Shown piece after piece: positions 26,427 to 35,091 of a stretch of 64,000 bases of DNA; position 1 is the stretch's first letter; the number at the start of each line of letters is the position of its first letter. The notes beneath the pieces were generated by a model. It was given only the letters and a program-made list of their open reading frames with translations. It did no database searches and had not been told where the DNA came from. A program made the translations under genes and the position numbers. The DNA is from Natronorubrum daqingense (GTDB lineage Archaea > Halobacteriota > Halobacteria > Halobacteriales > Natrialbaceae). The DNA lies in contig NZ_CP019327.1 of NCBI RefSeq assembly GCF_001971705.1, forward strand, positions 2,356,001 through 2,420,000, in the 5' to 3' direction.

Positions 26427-27500
26427 ATGGCGGATGATAGCGATTCACAAACAGTGTCACGACGAGACGTATTACGAACGGGAACGATCGCGAGCACGGC
26501 CATCCTCGCGGGGTGTATCGGTGGTGGCGGAGACACGCTCTCGTATATCAGTCGCGGTGGAATCACCCAGGAGTCAGAACGTGAAGTCATGGAGGAGTGG
26601 TCCGAAGAGAGCGGAGTCGACGTTACACACCAGGAGGTGAGCGACGATAGTGAGATCCTCGAACTCATCGCAGCGAGTCCGGAGGAGTTCGACTTCACCA
26701 ATCTCGTGCCCGCGGCCTTCTCCGAACATCGTCTCGAGTACGACGGCGAACTGTTCGCTACAATCGACTACGGAGAGATTCCGAACTACGACAATATCAA
26801 AGATTCCTGGCAAGACGCACCGTTTCTCGAGGGGCACGACCTCGGAACGTTCTACTACAATAACTCACAGGGAATCGCGTACAGTACCGAACACGCTGAA
26901 CCGACGTCGTGGGAAGACATCATGGAACCCGAACACGAGGGCACGGTGACGTTACACGACAACGCGGTTACCAGATTCGCGAATACCAGTGCACTCCTCG
27001 ATATCGATCCGGCCGAGGCGGTCAACGACGACGATCTCTGGGACGAGGTTGCAAGCGAGATGGAGGAGTTCCACCAAAACACCTTCAATTACTGGGTGGC
27101 GGGCGACGAGTGGATGCGTCTGCTTCGCGAAGAGCAGGCGCATCTGGTCGAAGGTTGGGGTGGCCGTACCGAAAACCTCGTCGAGGAGGGACACCCCGTC
27201 GATTACGTTATCCCCGAAGAGGGTTGTTTGACCTATTCGACCGCCTTCACTGTCGTCGATGAAAGTGAGATGAAAGAGGACGTCTACGACCTTCTCAACT
27301 TCCTCTACGAACGCGAGAACGCCGTCGAATTAACGCTCGGTCATCGGTATCCGGTGCAACTCGAGGATCCGCCCGACGAGATTACCGAGCGCCACGATTA
27401 TACGGATCACCCGGACGACGTGTTGTGGTTCGACTGGGACGAAATCGTTCCAGTACAAGCAGAACTCGAATCGCTTCACGCGGAAATCAAATCCATCTGA
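26427..27500 (+). CDS. ABC-type solute-binding Tat lipoprotein, PotD-like
   Basis: Binding protein of 357 residues. Twin-arginine signal SRRDVLRTG (residues 11-19), lipobox LAGC (Cys30). Mature signature LSYISRGGITQESERE; hinge NSQGIAYS; EGWGGRTENLVEEGHP; closing HPDDVLWFDWDEI. The upstream frame is open to 26376 but would place residues before the Tat motif that the paralogues lack. It is followed 74 bases later by an ACAD gene with its own TATA box, then by a second, different binding protein at 28799. No permease genes are near. Confidence 0.9.
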   Translation: MADDSDSQTVSRRDVLRTGTIASTAILAGCIGGGGDTLSYISRGGITQESEREVMEEWSEESGVDVTHQEVSDDSEILELIAASPEEFDFTNLVPAAFSEHRLEYDGELFATIDYGEIPNYDNIKDSWQDAPFLEGHDLGTFYYNNSQGIAYSTEHAEPTSWEDIMEPEHEGTVTLHDNAVTRFANTSALLDIDPAEAVNDDDLWDEVASEMEEFHQNTFNYWVAGDEWMRLLREEQAHLVEGWGGRTENLVEEGHPVDYVIPEEGCLTYSTAFTVVDESEMKEDVYDLLNFLYERENAVELTLGHRYPVQLEDPPDEITERHDYTDHPDDVLWFDWDEIVPVQAELESLHAEIKSI

Positions 27501-27574
27501 TCGAGTTGCCCAGAGCGAGACCTAACAGCGACGAAATGTGGTTGATTTATTGATGGGTGCGGTGAATACCGTGT

Positions 27575-28741
27575 ATGCCGACCCGCAAAACTGACATTCA
27601 CGAGTTGATCCGTAACTCAGTCCAGGACCTCGCCGCTGATTTCGATCCGACGTACTGGCGCGAACACGTCGAAGAAAAACGATTCCCCGAGGAGTACTGG
27701 GAGGCACTCGCGGGCAACGGATGGCTCGGCGTGGCGATCGACGAGGAGTACGGCGGCGAGGGAATGGGGATGCACGAAATGGCCATCGTCATCGAAGAGT
27801 TGGCGCGCGGCGGCGGGCAGGGTGGTATCATCTTCATCCTCACGCCGGTATTCGGCGGGATCAGCATCCAACGCCACGGGACGGACGAACAGAAGTCGAC
27901 GTACCTCCCCCAGATCGTCGACGGCGATATGAAATTCTGTATGGGGCTGACCGAGGCGAACGCGGGAACGAATACCCTCTCGATCGAGACGACCGCCGAG
28001 CGCGATGGAGACGAGTTCGTCATCCACGGCGAAAAGACGTTCATCAGTAGCGTCGAAACCGCGGACGAGATGTTGTTGGTCGCCCGGACGTCACCGTTCG
28101 ATCCATCGAACCCGGCCCACGGCGGTACGCTGTTTCTGATCTCGGAACCCGCCGAACGTGACGCGGTTTCGCTGTCGACGCTCGACACGGCGGTGCCGTG
28201 GTTCGAACACCAGTATCAGGTCTCTATCGACGGCCTCCGCGTACACGAAGACGACATTCTCGGAACCGTCGACGACGGGTTCAAACTCATGTTCGACACC
28301 CTCAATACCGAACGCATCGCCGGTGCAGCAAGCGCGCTCGGGGGCGGACTGCGCGCGATCGACCTCGCAGTCGAATACGCGAACGACCGTGACGTCTTCG
28401 GACAACCCATCGGTTCCCACCAGTCGATCCAACACCCACTCGCCGAGTCCTACGCCAAACTCCTGGCCGCTCGAGAACTCACCTATAGCGCCGCCTCGAA
28501 GTGGGATTCCGGCGAGGACTGCAGCGTAGAGACCAACGCCGCGAAACTCCTGACGAGTGAGTTCAGCACCGAAGCGGCGTCTCGAGCGATTCAGACCCAC
28601 GGCGGGAACGGATTCACGAAAGAGTACGAGGTGTACAAAATCTGGCAAAATTCGCGTCTCACACAGACCGTGCCAGTGTCGAACGAGATGGCGAAAAACC
28701 ACATCGCAGAGCATCGTCTCGGACTTCCTCGATCGTACTAG
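27575..28741 (+). CDS. Acyl-CoA dehydrogenase lacking the EG(T) catalytic Glu
   Basis: Acyl-CoA dehydrogenase of 388 residues with normal N-terminal and middle segments (CMGLTEANAGTN, HGEKTFISSVETAD). The C-terminal block reads AIQTHGGNGFTKEYEVYKIWQNSRLTQTVPVSNEMAKNHIAE in sense, where the usual catalytic Glu before Gly-Thr is a proline (VPVSNE). ACADs with a PVSxEM ending form their own branch, and some ACADs place the base elsewhere, so activity is not excluded. It has a TATA-like GATTTATTG about 28 bases before the ATG and lies between two binding-protein genes. Confidence 0.9.
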   Translation: MPTRKTDIHELIRNSVQDLAADFDPTYWREHVEEKRFPEEYWEALAGNGWLGVAIDEEYGGEGMGMHEMAIVIEELARGGGQGGIIFILTPVFGGISIQRHGTDEQKSTYLPQIVDGDMKFCMGLTEANAGTNTLSIETTAERDGDEFVIHGEKTFISSVETADEMLLVARTSPFDPSNPAHGGTLFLISEPAERDAVSLSTLDTAVPWFEHQYQVSIDGLRVHEDDILGTVDDGFKLMFDTLNTERIAGAASALGGGLRAIDLAVEYANDRDVFGQPIGSHQSIQHPLAESYAKLLAARELTYSAASKWDSGEDCSVETNAAKLLTSEFSTEAASRAIQTHGGNGFTKEYEVYKIWQNSRLTQTVPVSNEMAKNHIAEHRLGLPRSY

Positions 28742-28766
28742 ATCGACGAGATCAATCGGGAGAACT

Positions 28767-28776
28767 GTTTTATCAC
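28767..28776 (+). promoter_or_regulatory. TATA box for the binding protein at 28799
   Basis: GTTTTATCAC is centred about 27 bases before the ATG at 28799, fitting a leaderless transcript. Confidence 0.5.
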
Positions 28777-28798
28777 CTGTCGTGTTATCCGCTAGATC

Positions 28799-30157
28799 AT
28801 GTTAGACGGTAACATTACACGCCGAGGCGCACTCGGAGGGATCGGTGTTGCTGGAGCAGGTCTCGTCGCCGGGTGCGTCGGCGGCTCCGACGACGACGAA
28901 CTGCACATACTCACCGACCTCTCGAGCGACGAATGGCAGGAGTATTGGGAGAACAACCTCATTCCCGGCTACGAGGAGGAGTACGGGCTCCCCGTCGAAC
29001 ACGAGTACACGGGTCTCGACGAAGTCGGGCGACAGCGACTCGCGACGTTGATGCAGGCACAGGATCCACCGGGAATCTTCCACGCGAGCCTCCCCGAAAT
29101 CGGCGACCTGGTCAATCAGGGACAACTCGCCGACGTCGACGACGTGCTCGAGGACCTCGAAGACGAGTGGGGCGAGCCGGTGTTCAAATACCTCCTCGAG
29201 CCGATCGACGACCAGATCGTAAATATTCCACACGGCCCGTACATCGGGTGTCTACAGTATCGTGAAGACCTGTACGACGAACTCGATCTCGAGGTTCCCG
29301 AAACGTGGGACGACCTCCTCGAGAACGCCCAAGCGATAGACGAGATGGACAACGACGTCCGCGGATTCGGGCTCTCAGCCGGTCCGGAAGGAAAACCGGA
29401 CGCCGACTTTTCGTGTTGGCTCGTGAACGCCGGTGGCGACCGGTTTCGATGGAATAGTGACGACGAAGTCGAGTTAGTCTACGAGGAAGACGACGTCCTG
29501 GCCGTTTTCGAGTTGCTCCAGGAACTCGAACAGTACTCGCCGGACCCGGCGAGTCTGGATTATGGCACGACGATCGAGTACTGGGCAAGCGGCCGTCTCG
29601 GCCAGTGTATCATGCTCAACGCGTGGGTCTGTTCGGCGGCCTACGAAGCCGGTGCAGAGGAGGTTGCGCTCAACACGAAACAAGAAGTCGTGCCCCACCG
29701 AGAGGGCGTCGATCCGGACGTTCGCGGCTTCGTAACGATGACCGGTGCGCCGGTACTCGAGGGCGCGACCCACACCGACGGGGCGAAAGACTTCAATCGG
29801 TACATGTACGGTCCCGACCGACACATCGAAGTCAGTTTGATGGAGCCGATGCGATTCCTGCCACCGTACGAATCGATTCTCGAGCACGAGGAGTACCGCA
29901 GTGCCGACGTGTTCCAGATCGACGATGGCTACTTCCTCGAGCGCAACGAGTATCTCCTCCAGGAGATTGCACCGCAGGTATCGGATCCGGAGAGTCCGAC
30001 GACGCCGGAGACGCTCGGATTGCTCTCGTTCGACATCGACGCCCAGATGATCAACCGACTCATCGTCGAAGAAGAGGATCCTGAGGACGTCTACGAGTGG
30101 GGGATGGACGAACTCGAGCGACGGTTCGAAGACGTCAAAGCGGCTGCGAATTACTGA
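28799..30157 (+). CDS. ABC-type solute-binding Tat lipoprotein, sugar-type (UgpB/MalE-like)
   Basis: Binding protein of 452 residues, about 90 longer than the five PotD-like paralogues and of a different family. Signal with ITRRGALGG and lipobox VAGC (Cys26). Family 1 features: IPHGPYIGCLQYREDLYDELDLEVPETWDDLLENAQAI in sense at about residues 140-180, and FLPPYESILEHEEY near residue 355. Members bind oligosaccharides, glycerol-3-phosphate or similar. No permeases follow: the next gene is an acyl-CoA ligase. The ligand may be an acid or lipid derivative given the context, but that is inference. Confidence 0.87.
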   Translation: MLDGNITRRGALGGIGVAGAGLVAGCVGGSDDDELHILTDLSSDEWQEYWENNLIPGYEEEYGLPVEHEYTGLDEVGRQRLATLMQAQDPPGIFHASLPEIGDLVNQGQLADVDDVLEDLEDEWGEPVFKYLLEPIDDQIVNIPHGPYIGCLQYREDLYDELDLEVPETWDDLLENAQAIDEMDNDVRGFGLSAGPEGKPDADFSCWLVNAGGDRFRWNSDDEVELVYEEDDVLAVFELLQELEQYSPDPASLDYGTTIEYWASGRLGQCIMLNAWVCSAAYEAGAEEVALNTKQEVVPHREGVDPDVRGFVTMTGAPVLEGATHTDGAKDFNRYMYGPDRHIEVSLMEPMRFLPPYESILEHEEYRSADVFQIDDGYFLERNEYLLQEIAPQVSDPESPTTPETLGLLSFDIDAQMINRLIVEEEDPEDVYEWGMDELERRFEDVKAAANY

Positions 30158-30210
30158 GATCCGATGACTCGACTGAATCATCCCGACGACGATCGTGTTG
30201 AACAAAAACT

Positions 30211-30217
30211 CTATACC
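30211..30217 (+). promoter_or_regulatory. TATA box for the ligase at 30241
   Basis: CTATACC is centred 27 bases before the ATG at 30241. Confidence 0.6.
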
Positions 30218-30240
30218 GATAGACAGGTAATTGTCAACGT

Positions 30241-31863
30241 ATGCCATTCAAGGATGCATACGAAGCGGTAGCCACTCTGTACGACGACGAAGCCGGTTGG
30301 GAGGAACACGCACACGTTGGCGACCGGCAGTCGTTCAACATTGGGACCGAAGCGCTCGGCCGCCACAGTGAGTCGGACGAGGTCGGCCTCCGAATCCGTG
30401 ACTTCGAGAGCGGCGAGACGGAGACGTACACGTTCGCCGAACTCGACGCCGCTGCAAACCGGGTTGCGAACTACTTGCTCGAACACACGGACAGCGGTGC
30501 CCGAATTGGCGCGAAACTCCCCACCCAGTTCGAGCTGTACGCAGTCGTCTTCGGGACGATCAAAGCCGGCAGAATCTACCTTCCGTTGGCTCCCGTCTTC
30601 GGACCGGACGCGCTGAACTATCGGCTCGAGGACTCGCGAGCGTCGGTCCTGTTTACGACCGAGAGCGGCTGTGAAATCGTCGATTCTGACTTGCCTGCAC
30701 TCGATCGGATCGTCACCGTAGACGGTGGATCCGTCGACGGTTCGGTAGCCGTCGACAGCTACGACGTCGTTCGGAATCACGACGACGACTTCGACGCCGT
30801 CGAGACACACCCAGACGACCCGTTCACCCTCACGTACACCTCCGGAACGACGGGTTCGCCGAAGGGCGTGCTCAGTCCACACCGAGGGCCCGTCGAACTC
30901 TATGCATACACCGAGTACGTCGTCAACTTGCGTCCCGACGACGTCTACCTCGTTGCCGCATCGCCCTCGTGGTCGTACGGGCTCAACATGGGCACGATCA
31001 TGTCCGGAATCCGCGGGACGGCGATCGGTTGCTATCGCGGACAGTTCAACCCTCACACGTTCTTCGAGACCCTCGAGCAGTGGGGCGTCGACAACGCGAT
31101 GATTCCGCCGACGGCACTCCGCCAGTCTCGAGCCGCCGGGATCGATCTGAGCGAGTACGATATCGATCTCCGGGTGTTGATCTCGGCGGGGGAGGCACTC
31201 GATCAGGACACCGTCGACTGGTGTGAGGAGGGACTCGGCGCGCCGCCACAGGACTCCTACGGTCTCACGGAGGGCGGGATGGTCGTCTGTAACTACGCGT
31301 TCGACGATTGGGAGGTCAAACCTGGCAGCATGGGAAGAGTCCTTCCCGGCGCGGAGGTTACGCTACTGGACGAAGACGGGAACGAAGTCGAACAGGGAGA
31401 GGTCGGCGAGATCGCGATCAAACGCACCGAATCCCCGACCGGGTCGTACTGGGGGCGTCCCGAGAAGACCCTCGAAACGTTTACCGGCCAGTGGCTTCGA
31501 ACCGGCGATCTCGCCAGACGAGACGAAGACGACTACTTCTGGTACGTGAGTCGCGCTGACAACGTCATTATCTCCTCGGGCTATCGCATCGGTCCCGAAG
31601 AAGTCGAGGAGACGCTGTTGAACCACCCCGCGGTAGAGGAAGCCGCAGTCGTCGGCAAGGACGACGAAACCCGCGGCAAACTCGTCGCAGCGTACGTGAC
31701 CCTCGTCGGCGAGTACGAGCCGTCGCTAGAACTCGAGGACGAACTCAGCAACTTCGCCAGAGAAGAACTCTCGAAACACGAGTATCCACGCGAAATCGAA
31801 TTCATCGGTGAACTCCCGAAAACAGCGAGCGGGAAGATCAAACGCGCCGAACTCTCGGACTGA
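30241..31863 (+). CDS. AMP-forming acyl-CoA ligase (ACSM/benzoate-ligase-like)
   Basis: Adenylate-forming ligase of 540 residues. Motifs: LTYTSGTTGSPKGVL, DSYGLTEGGM (the usual GxTE region), hinge SRADNVIISSGYRIGPEEVEE, catalytic lysine PKTASGKIKR. The hinge groups it with the ligase at 14662. It is followed at 61 bases by the flavin-reductase-like gene on the same strand and preceded by the sugar-type binding protein; the three may serve one substrate. Confidence 0.92.
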   Translation: MPFKDAYEAVATLYDDEAGWEEHAHVGDRQSFNIGTEALGRHSESDEVGLRIRDFESGETETYTFAELDAAANRVANYLLEHTDSGARIGAKLPTQFELYAVVFGTIKAGRIYLPLAPVFGPDALNYRLEDSRASVLFTTESGCEIVDSDLPALDRIVTVDGGSVDGSVAVDSYDVVRNHDDDFDAVETHPDDPFTLTYTSGTTGSPKGVLSPHRGPVELYAYTEYVVNLRPDDVYLVAASPSWSYGLNMGTIMSGIRGTAIGCYRGQFNPHTFFETLEQWGVDNAMIPPTALRQSRAAGIDLSEYDIDLRVLISAGEALDQDTVDWCEEGLGAPPQDSYGLTEGGMVVCNYAFDDWEVKPGSMGRVLPGAEVTLLDEDGNEVEQGEVGEIAIKRTESPTGSYWGRPEKTLETFTGQWLRTGDLARRDEDDYFWYVSRADNVIISSGYRIGPEEVEETLLNHPAVEEAAVVGKDDETRGKLVAAYVTLVGEYEPSLELEDELSNFAREELSKHEYPREIEFIGELPKTASGKIKRAELSD

Positions 31864-31923
31864 CCGGCCTGCGAACCGAAACTCGTTTGGCTTCTTTTCT
31901 CGAGGATCGAGGTACGATCACCG

Positions 31924-32511
31924 ATGCAGATCGACCCACGCGATGGCACCCACTCGATGTACCGAACCCTGACCGGGCTCGTCGTTCCCCGCCCAATCGG
32001 CTGGATCAGTACCCGCAGCCACGCAGGCGTCGACAACCTCGCCCCCTACAGCTTCTTCAACGCCGTCAGCGTCGATCCGCCGATCCTCATGTTCTCCCCG
32101 ATCGACAGACCTGACGGCCTCACGGATACGACGGTCAACGTCCGAGAAACCGAAGAGTTCGTCGTCAATCTCGTCACCAACGAGTTCGCCGACGCGATGA
32201 ATCAGACGAGCGTCGAACTGCCGTCGTCCGAGAGCGAGTTCGACGACGCGGATCTCGAGCGAGAAGCCGCTGCGGTCGTCGAGCCGCCTCGAGTCGCGGG
32301 GGTGGCCGCCGCCTTCGAATGCGAATTACACGACGTTCTCGACGTCGGCTCGAGTTCGCTCGTCTTGGGAGAAGTCGTTTCGGTCTACGTCCGCGACGAC
32401 GTCACCACGAACGGAAAAGTCGACACGTCGAAACTCGACATCGTCGGTCGACTCTCCGGTGGATCCTACGACAGGATCGACAATCGATTCGAGATGGAGC
32501 GACCGGACTAA
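31924..32511 (+). CDS. Flavin reductase-like (DIM6/NTAB) protein
   Basis: FMN-binding split-barrel protein of 195 residues. The typical beginning TGLVVPRPIGWISTR and NLAPYSFFNAVSVDPPILMFSP identify the flavin-reductase-like family; the middle keeps EEFVVNLV. Members bind FMN and reduce it or use it for small redox reactions, often supplying a monooxygenase. It probably shares a transcript with the ligase at 30241. It could serve one of the luciferase-like enzymes of the island; this is inference. Confidence 0.85.
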   Translation: MQIDPRDGTHSMYRTLTGLVVPRPIGWISTRSHAGVDNLAPYSFFNAVSVDPPILMFSPIDRPDGLTDTTVNVRETEEFVVNLVTNEFADAMNQTSVELPSSESEFDDADLEREAAAVVEPPRVAGVAAAFECELHDVLDVGSSSLVLGEVVSVYVRDDVTTNGKVDTSKLDIVGRLSGGSYDRIDNRFEMERPD

Positions 32512-32617
32512 TCCTCGCTCGAGGCCGCGGACTTGGCCAGAATCGCCGCGATGAGCCGTCGGCCGAATCCGACCCCAGAATGCAAAGAGTGAACTATTAT
32601 CGTGATAACAATTACAT

Positions 32618-33478
32618 ATGACTGGGTCGAACGGAATCGACGAGGGAGCGCACGGAACGGAGCGCGTCAACGACGTTTCGATACACTACGTAACCGCCGG
32701 GTCGGGCCCGCCGCTAGTCTTGCTCCACGGCTGGCCCCAGACCTGGTACGAGTGGCGGGAGGTCATTCCGGCGTTCGCCAGCGAATACACCGTGATTGCG
32801 CCCGATCTTCGTGGGATGGGTGATTCAACGACGCCGCTGTCAGGGTACGACAAGGACACCGTCGCGACGGATATTCGGGAACTCGTCCACGCACTCGGGC
32901 ACGGTGACGAACGGATCGCGCTCGTCGGGCACGACTGGGGGATGCCGACGGCCTACGCGTACGCGGCCCAGTATCGAGACGAAGTCGCGGCGCTGTGCGT
33001 CCTCGAGGCGGGGCTGCCGGGCATCCGCGAAGACGAAAAGCGTCACTTCTGGCACACGCGTTTTCACGGCGTTCGGGACTTACCGGAGCGACTCGTCGCC
33101 GGTCGGGAACGGCTGTACCTCGAGTGGTTCTACAAGAAGGGCGCGTACGACCCCGCCGCGATCGATTCCGACGCCCGAGACGAGTACGTTCGCTGTTACT
33201 CCCAACCCGGCGGACTTCGCGGGGGCTTCGAATACTACCGTGCGTACGACGACGACGTCGAGAACAACGCAGCTCACGCCGAAACGCCCCTCGAGATGCC
33301 CGTGCTCGCACTCGGCGGTGAGGCGTCGTTTCGCAGCCTTCCGATCGAGGACATGAACGCGGTCGCGACCGACGTCGAGGGGGAGGTCCTCGAGAATGCC
33401 GGTCACTGGATTCCTGAGGAGCGTCCGGAGTACTTCGTCGAACGAGTACAGTCGTTTCTCGAGACCGCGACAACATAG
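32618..33478 (+). CDS. Alpha/beta hydrolase, epoxide hydrolase-like
   Basis: Alpha/beta-hydrolase of 286 residues. The motifs LLHGWPQTWYEW (oxyanion HGWP), VGHDWGMPTAY with an aspartate nucleophile, and the late His in ENAGHWIPEERPEYF place it in the epoxide hydrolase/haloalkane dehalogenase branch rather than among serine esterases. It would open an epoxide to a diol. A TATA-like CTATTATC stands about 21 bases before the ATG. It is monocistronic and convergent with the thiolase-like gene. Confidence 0.85.
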   Translation: MTGSNGIDEGAHGTERVNDVSIHYVTAGSGPPLVLLHGWPQTWYEWREVIPAFASEYTVIAPDLRGMGDSTTPLSGYDKDTVATDIRELVHALGHGDERIALVGHDWGMPTAYAYAAQYRDEVAALCVLEAGLPGIREDEKRHFWHTRFHGVRDLPERLVAGRERLYLEWFYKKGAYDPAAIDSDARDEYVRCYSQPGGLRGGFEYYRAYDDDVENNAAHAETPLEMPVLALGGEASFRSLPIEDMNAVATDVEGEVLENAGHWIPEERPEYFVERVQSFLETATT

Positions 33479-33517
33479 GTCAGGGCAAAGACGACACGGA
33501 AAGCGGAGTCGCGCCGA

Positions 33518-34675
33518 CTACCGCTCCAGAACGTTCACACAGGACACCGCTCCGGTCGCGTTGCGACCGATCCCGATGTTGTGCTGGAGGCCGACCTCGG
33601 CGTCGGGGACCTGCACGTCGCCAGCGTCGCCCCGAAGCTGTTCGAAGATTTCGGCAATCTGTGCGACGCCGGTTGCACCGATCGGATGGCCCTTCGAGAG
33701 GAGGCCGCCGGAGGGGTTCACCGGCTTTTCGCCGTCGAGATGTGGAATGCCCTCGTCGATGAAGGCACCCGCCTCCCCCTGCTCGCAGAACCCGAGGTCC
33801 TCGTAGGTGATCAGTTCGGTGATCGAGAAGCAGTCGTGGACCTCGGCGACGTCGACATCGTCGGGGCCGTAGCCCGACCGCTCGTAGGCCATACTCGAGG
33901 CCTGCCTCGAGGCCGGGAAGTTCGTCAGCGCCAGGTCGTCGCCGCGCATGAACGAGTCCGTCGAGAAGCCGTAGCCGGCGACTCGAACCGGCGCGTCGGT
34001 AAACTCGCGGGAACGCTCGTCGTTGGTCACGAGCACCGCACACGCGCCGTCGGTCACGGGACAGCAGTCGTAGAGGTTGAGCGGGTACGACACTGTCGCT
34101 GATTCCATAACGTCGTCGACCGAGCACTCGAACTGCTGGTGGGCGTGGGGGTATTTCGTTCCGTTCTCGTGGTTCTTGACGGACACCTCCGCGATTTGCT
34201 CGCGGGTGGTGTCGTACTGCTCCATGTGCCGAGTCGCTCGCATGCCGAAAAACGCCGGCATCGTCACGCCCCGCCCGCGCCAGAGGCGCTCGAGGGCGGC
34301 GCCGCCGATGAGTCCCTCCGTCGAATCGAGCATCTTCTCCGCGCCGATGACGAGTGCAACCTCGATGTCGCCGGCCTTGACGGCCTGGACGGCGTTCCGG
34401 AACGCGTCGCTGCCGGTCGCACAGGCGTTGACGATCTGGGTCGCCGGCTTCTCGAAGAGGCCGGTTGCGTGGGCAACGGCCGCGCCCGAGGATCCCTCGT
34501 TCGCGATATCGAGGGTGCCGTACCAGATCGCGTCGATGTCGGCCGTCGGGTTGATACCGTGATCGACGCTTTCGACGAGATCGAGGTACGCCCCCTCGAG
34601 GAGATCGTCGAACGACCACTCGTACTTCTCGCCGAAGTCGACGATACCCGATCCCACGACGTGTGCGTCGGTCAT
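33518..34675 (-). CDS. Thiolase-family acyltransferase (archaeal acetoacetyl-CoA thiolase/SCP-x-like)
   Basis: Thiolase-fold protein of 385 residues, third gene of a tightly overlapped trio. The nucleophilic Cys is in VNACATGSDAF (about residue 85), the HDCF segment in EVHDCFSITE, and the catalytic His in SKGHPIGATG. It is of the archaeal type that forms a complex with a HMG-CoA synthase and a DUF35 protein in mevalonate synthesis, but relatives also cleave branched beta-keto acyl-CoA. Here it lies in a catabolic island and its HMGCS-like partner has lost its catalytic residues, so thiolytic cleavage of a beta-keto acyl-CoA is favoured. Confidence 0.87.
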   Translation of the reverse strand: MTDAHVVGSGIVDFGEKYEWSFDDLLEGAYLDLVESVDHGINPTADIDAIWYGTLDIANEGSSGAAVAHATGLFEKPATQIVNACATGSDAFRNAVQAVKAGDIEVALVIGAEKMLDSTEGLIGGAALERLWRGRGVTMPAFFGMRATRHMEQYDTTREQIAEVSVKNHENGTKYPHAHQQFECSVDDVMESATVSYPLNLYDCCPVTDGACAVLVTNDERSREFTDAPVRVAGYGFSTDSFMRGDDLALTNFPASRQASSMAYERSGYGPDDVDVAEVHDCFSITELITYEDLGFCEQGEAGAFIDEGIPHLDGEKPVNPSGGLLSKGHPIGATGVAQIAEIFEQLRGDAGDVQVPDAEVGLQHNIGIGRNATGAVSCVNVLER

Positions 34676-35091
34676 CGTTTCACCTCGCGAGGGACCGAGA
34701 ACTTGAAGGAGTTGATCGGCCGCTCGCCGTCGTCGAACAGTTCACGGAACCGGGCGACGACCTCGGTCCCGACCGACAGTTCCTCGAGTTCCGTTTCGGT
34801 CAACAACCCGTAGACGCGAGCGGATTCGCCCGAGCCGTCCGCCTGTGGCAGGTCGACGATCGCCAGCGGTTGTGGCACTTCGATGTCGTCGGGGAGGTAC
34901 TCCTGGACGACGAAGGTCTGTATTTCGCCTCGTTCGGCAAGCTGTACCTCCTCGAAGGTCGCCGGTGCGTCGCCACAGCGTTTGCACGTCCGTTTTTCGT
35001 CGGGAAACGAGACGTAGTCACACGACTGGCACTCGAAGGCCACCAGTCGCTGGTCCTGTCGTCTGGTTCGATTATATCGTGGTCCGCTCAT
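34672..35091 (-). CDS. DUF35 Zn-ribbon/OB-fold protein (thiolase partner)
   Basis: Protein of 139 residues. N-terminal rubredoxin-like zinc ribbon CQSC...CKRC (C-x2-C-x10-C-x2-C, residues 21-39), then an OB-fold with VYGLLTETELEELSVGTEV. DUF35 proteins bridge the thiolase and HMG-CoA synthase in archaea and form a shared CoA-binding site. The ATG at 35091 overlaps the stop of the HMGCS-like gene by four bases, and its own stop overlaps the thiolase start by four bases. The open frame further upstream is not DUF35-like. Confidence 0.87.
   Translation of the reverse strand: MSGPRYNRTRRQDQRLVAFECQSCDYVSFPDEKRTCKRCGDAPATFEEVQLAERGEIQTFVVQEYLPDDIEVPQPLAIVDLPQADGSGESARVYGLLTETELEELSVGTEVVARFRELFDDGERPINSFKFSVPREVKR

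Noticed and set aside
33480..34619. 379-codon minus-strand frame inside the thiolase gene
   Set aside because: Arginine-rich translation in a second frame of the real thiolase; a shadow.
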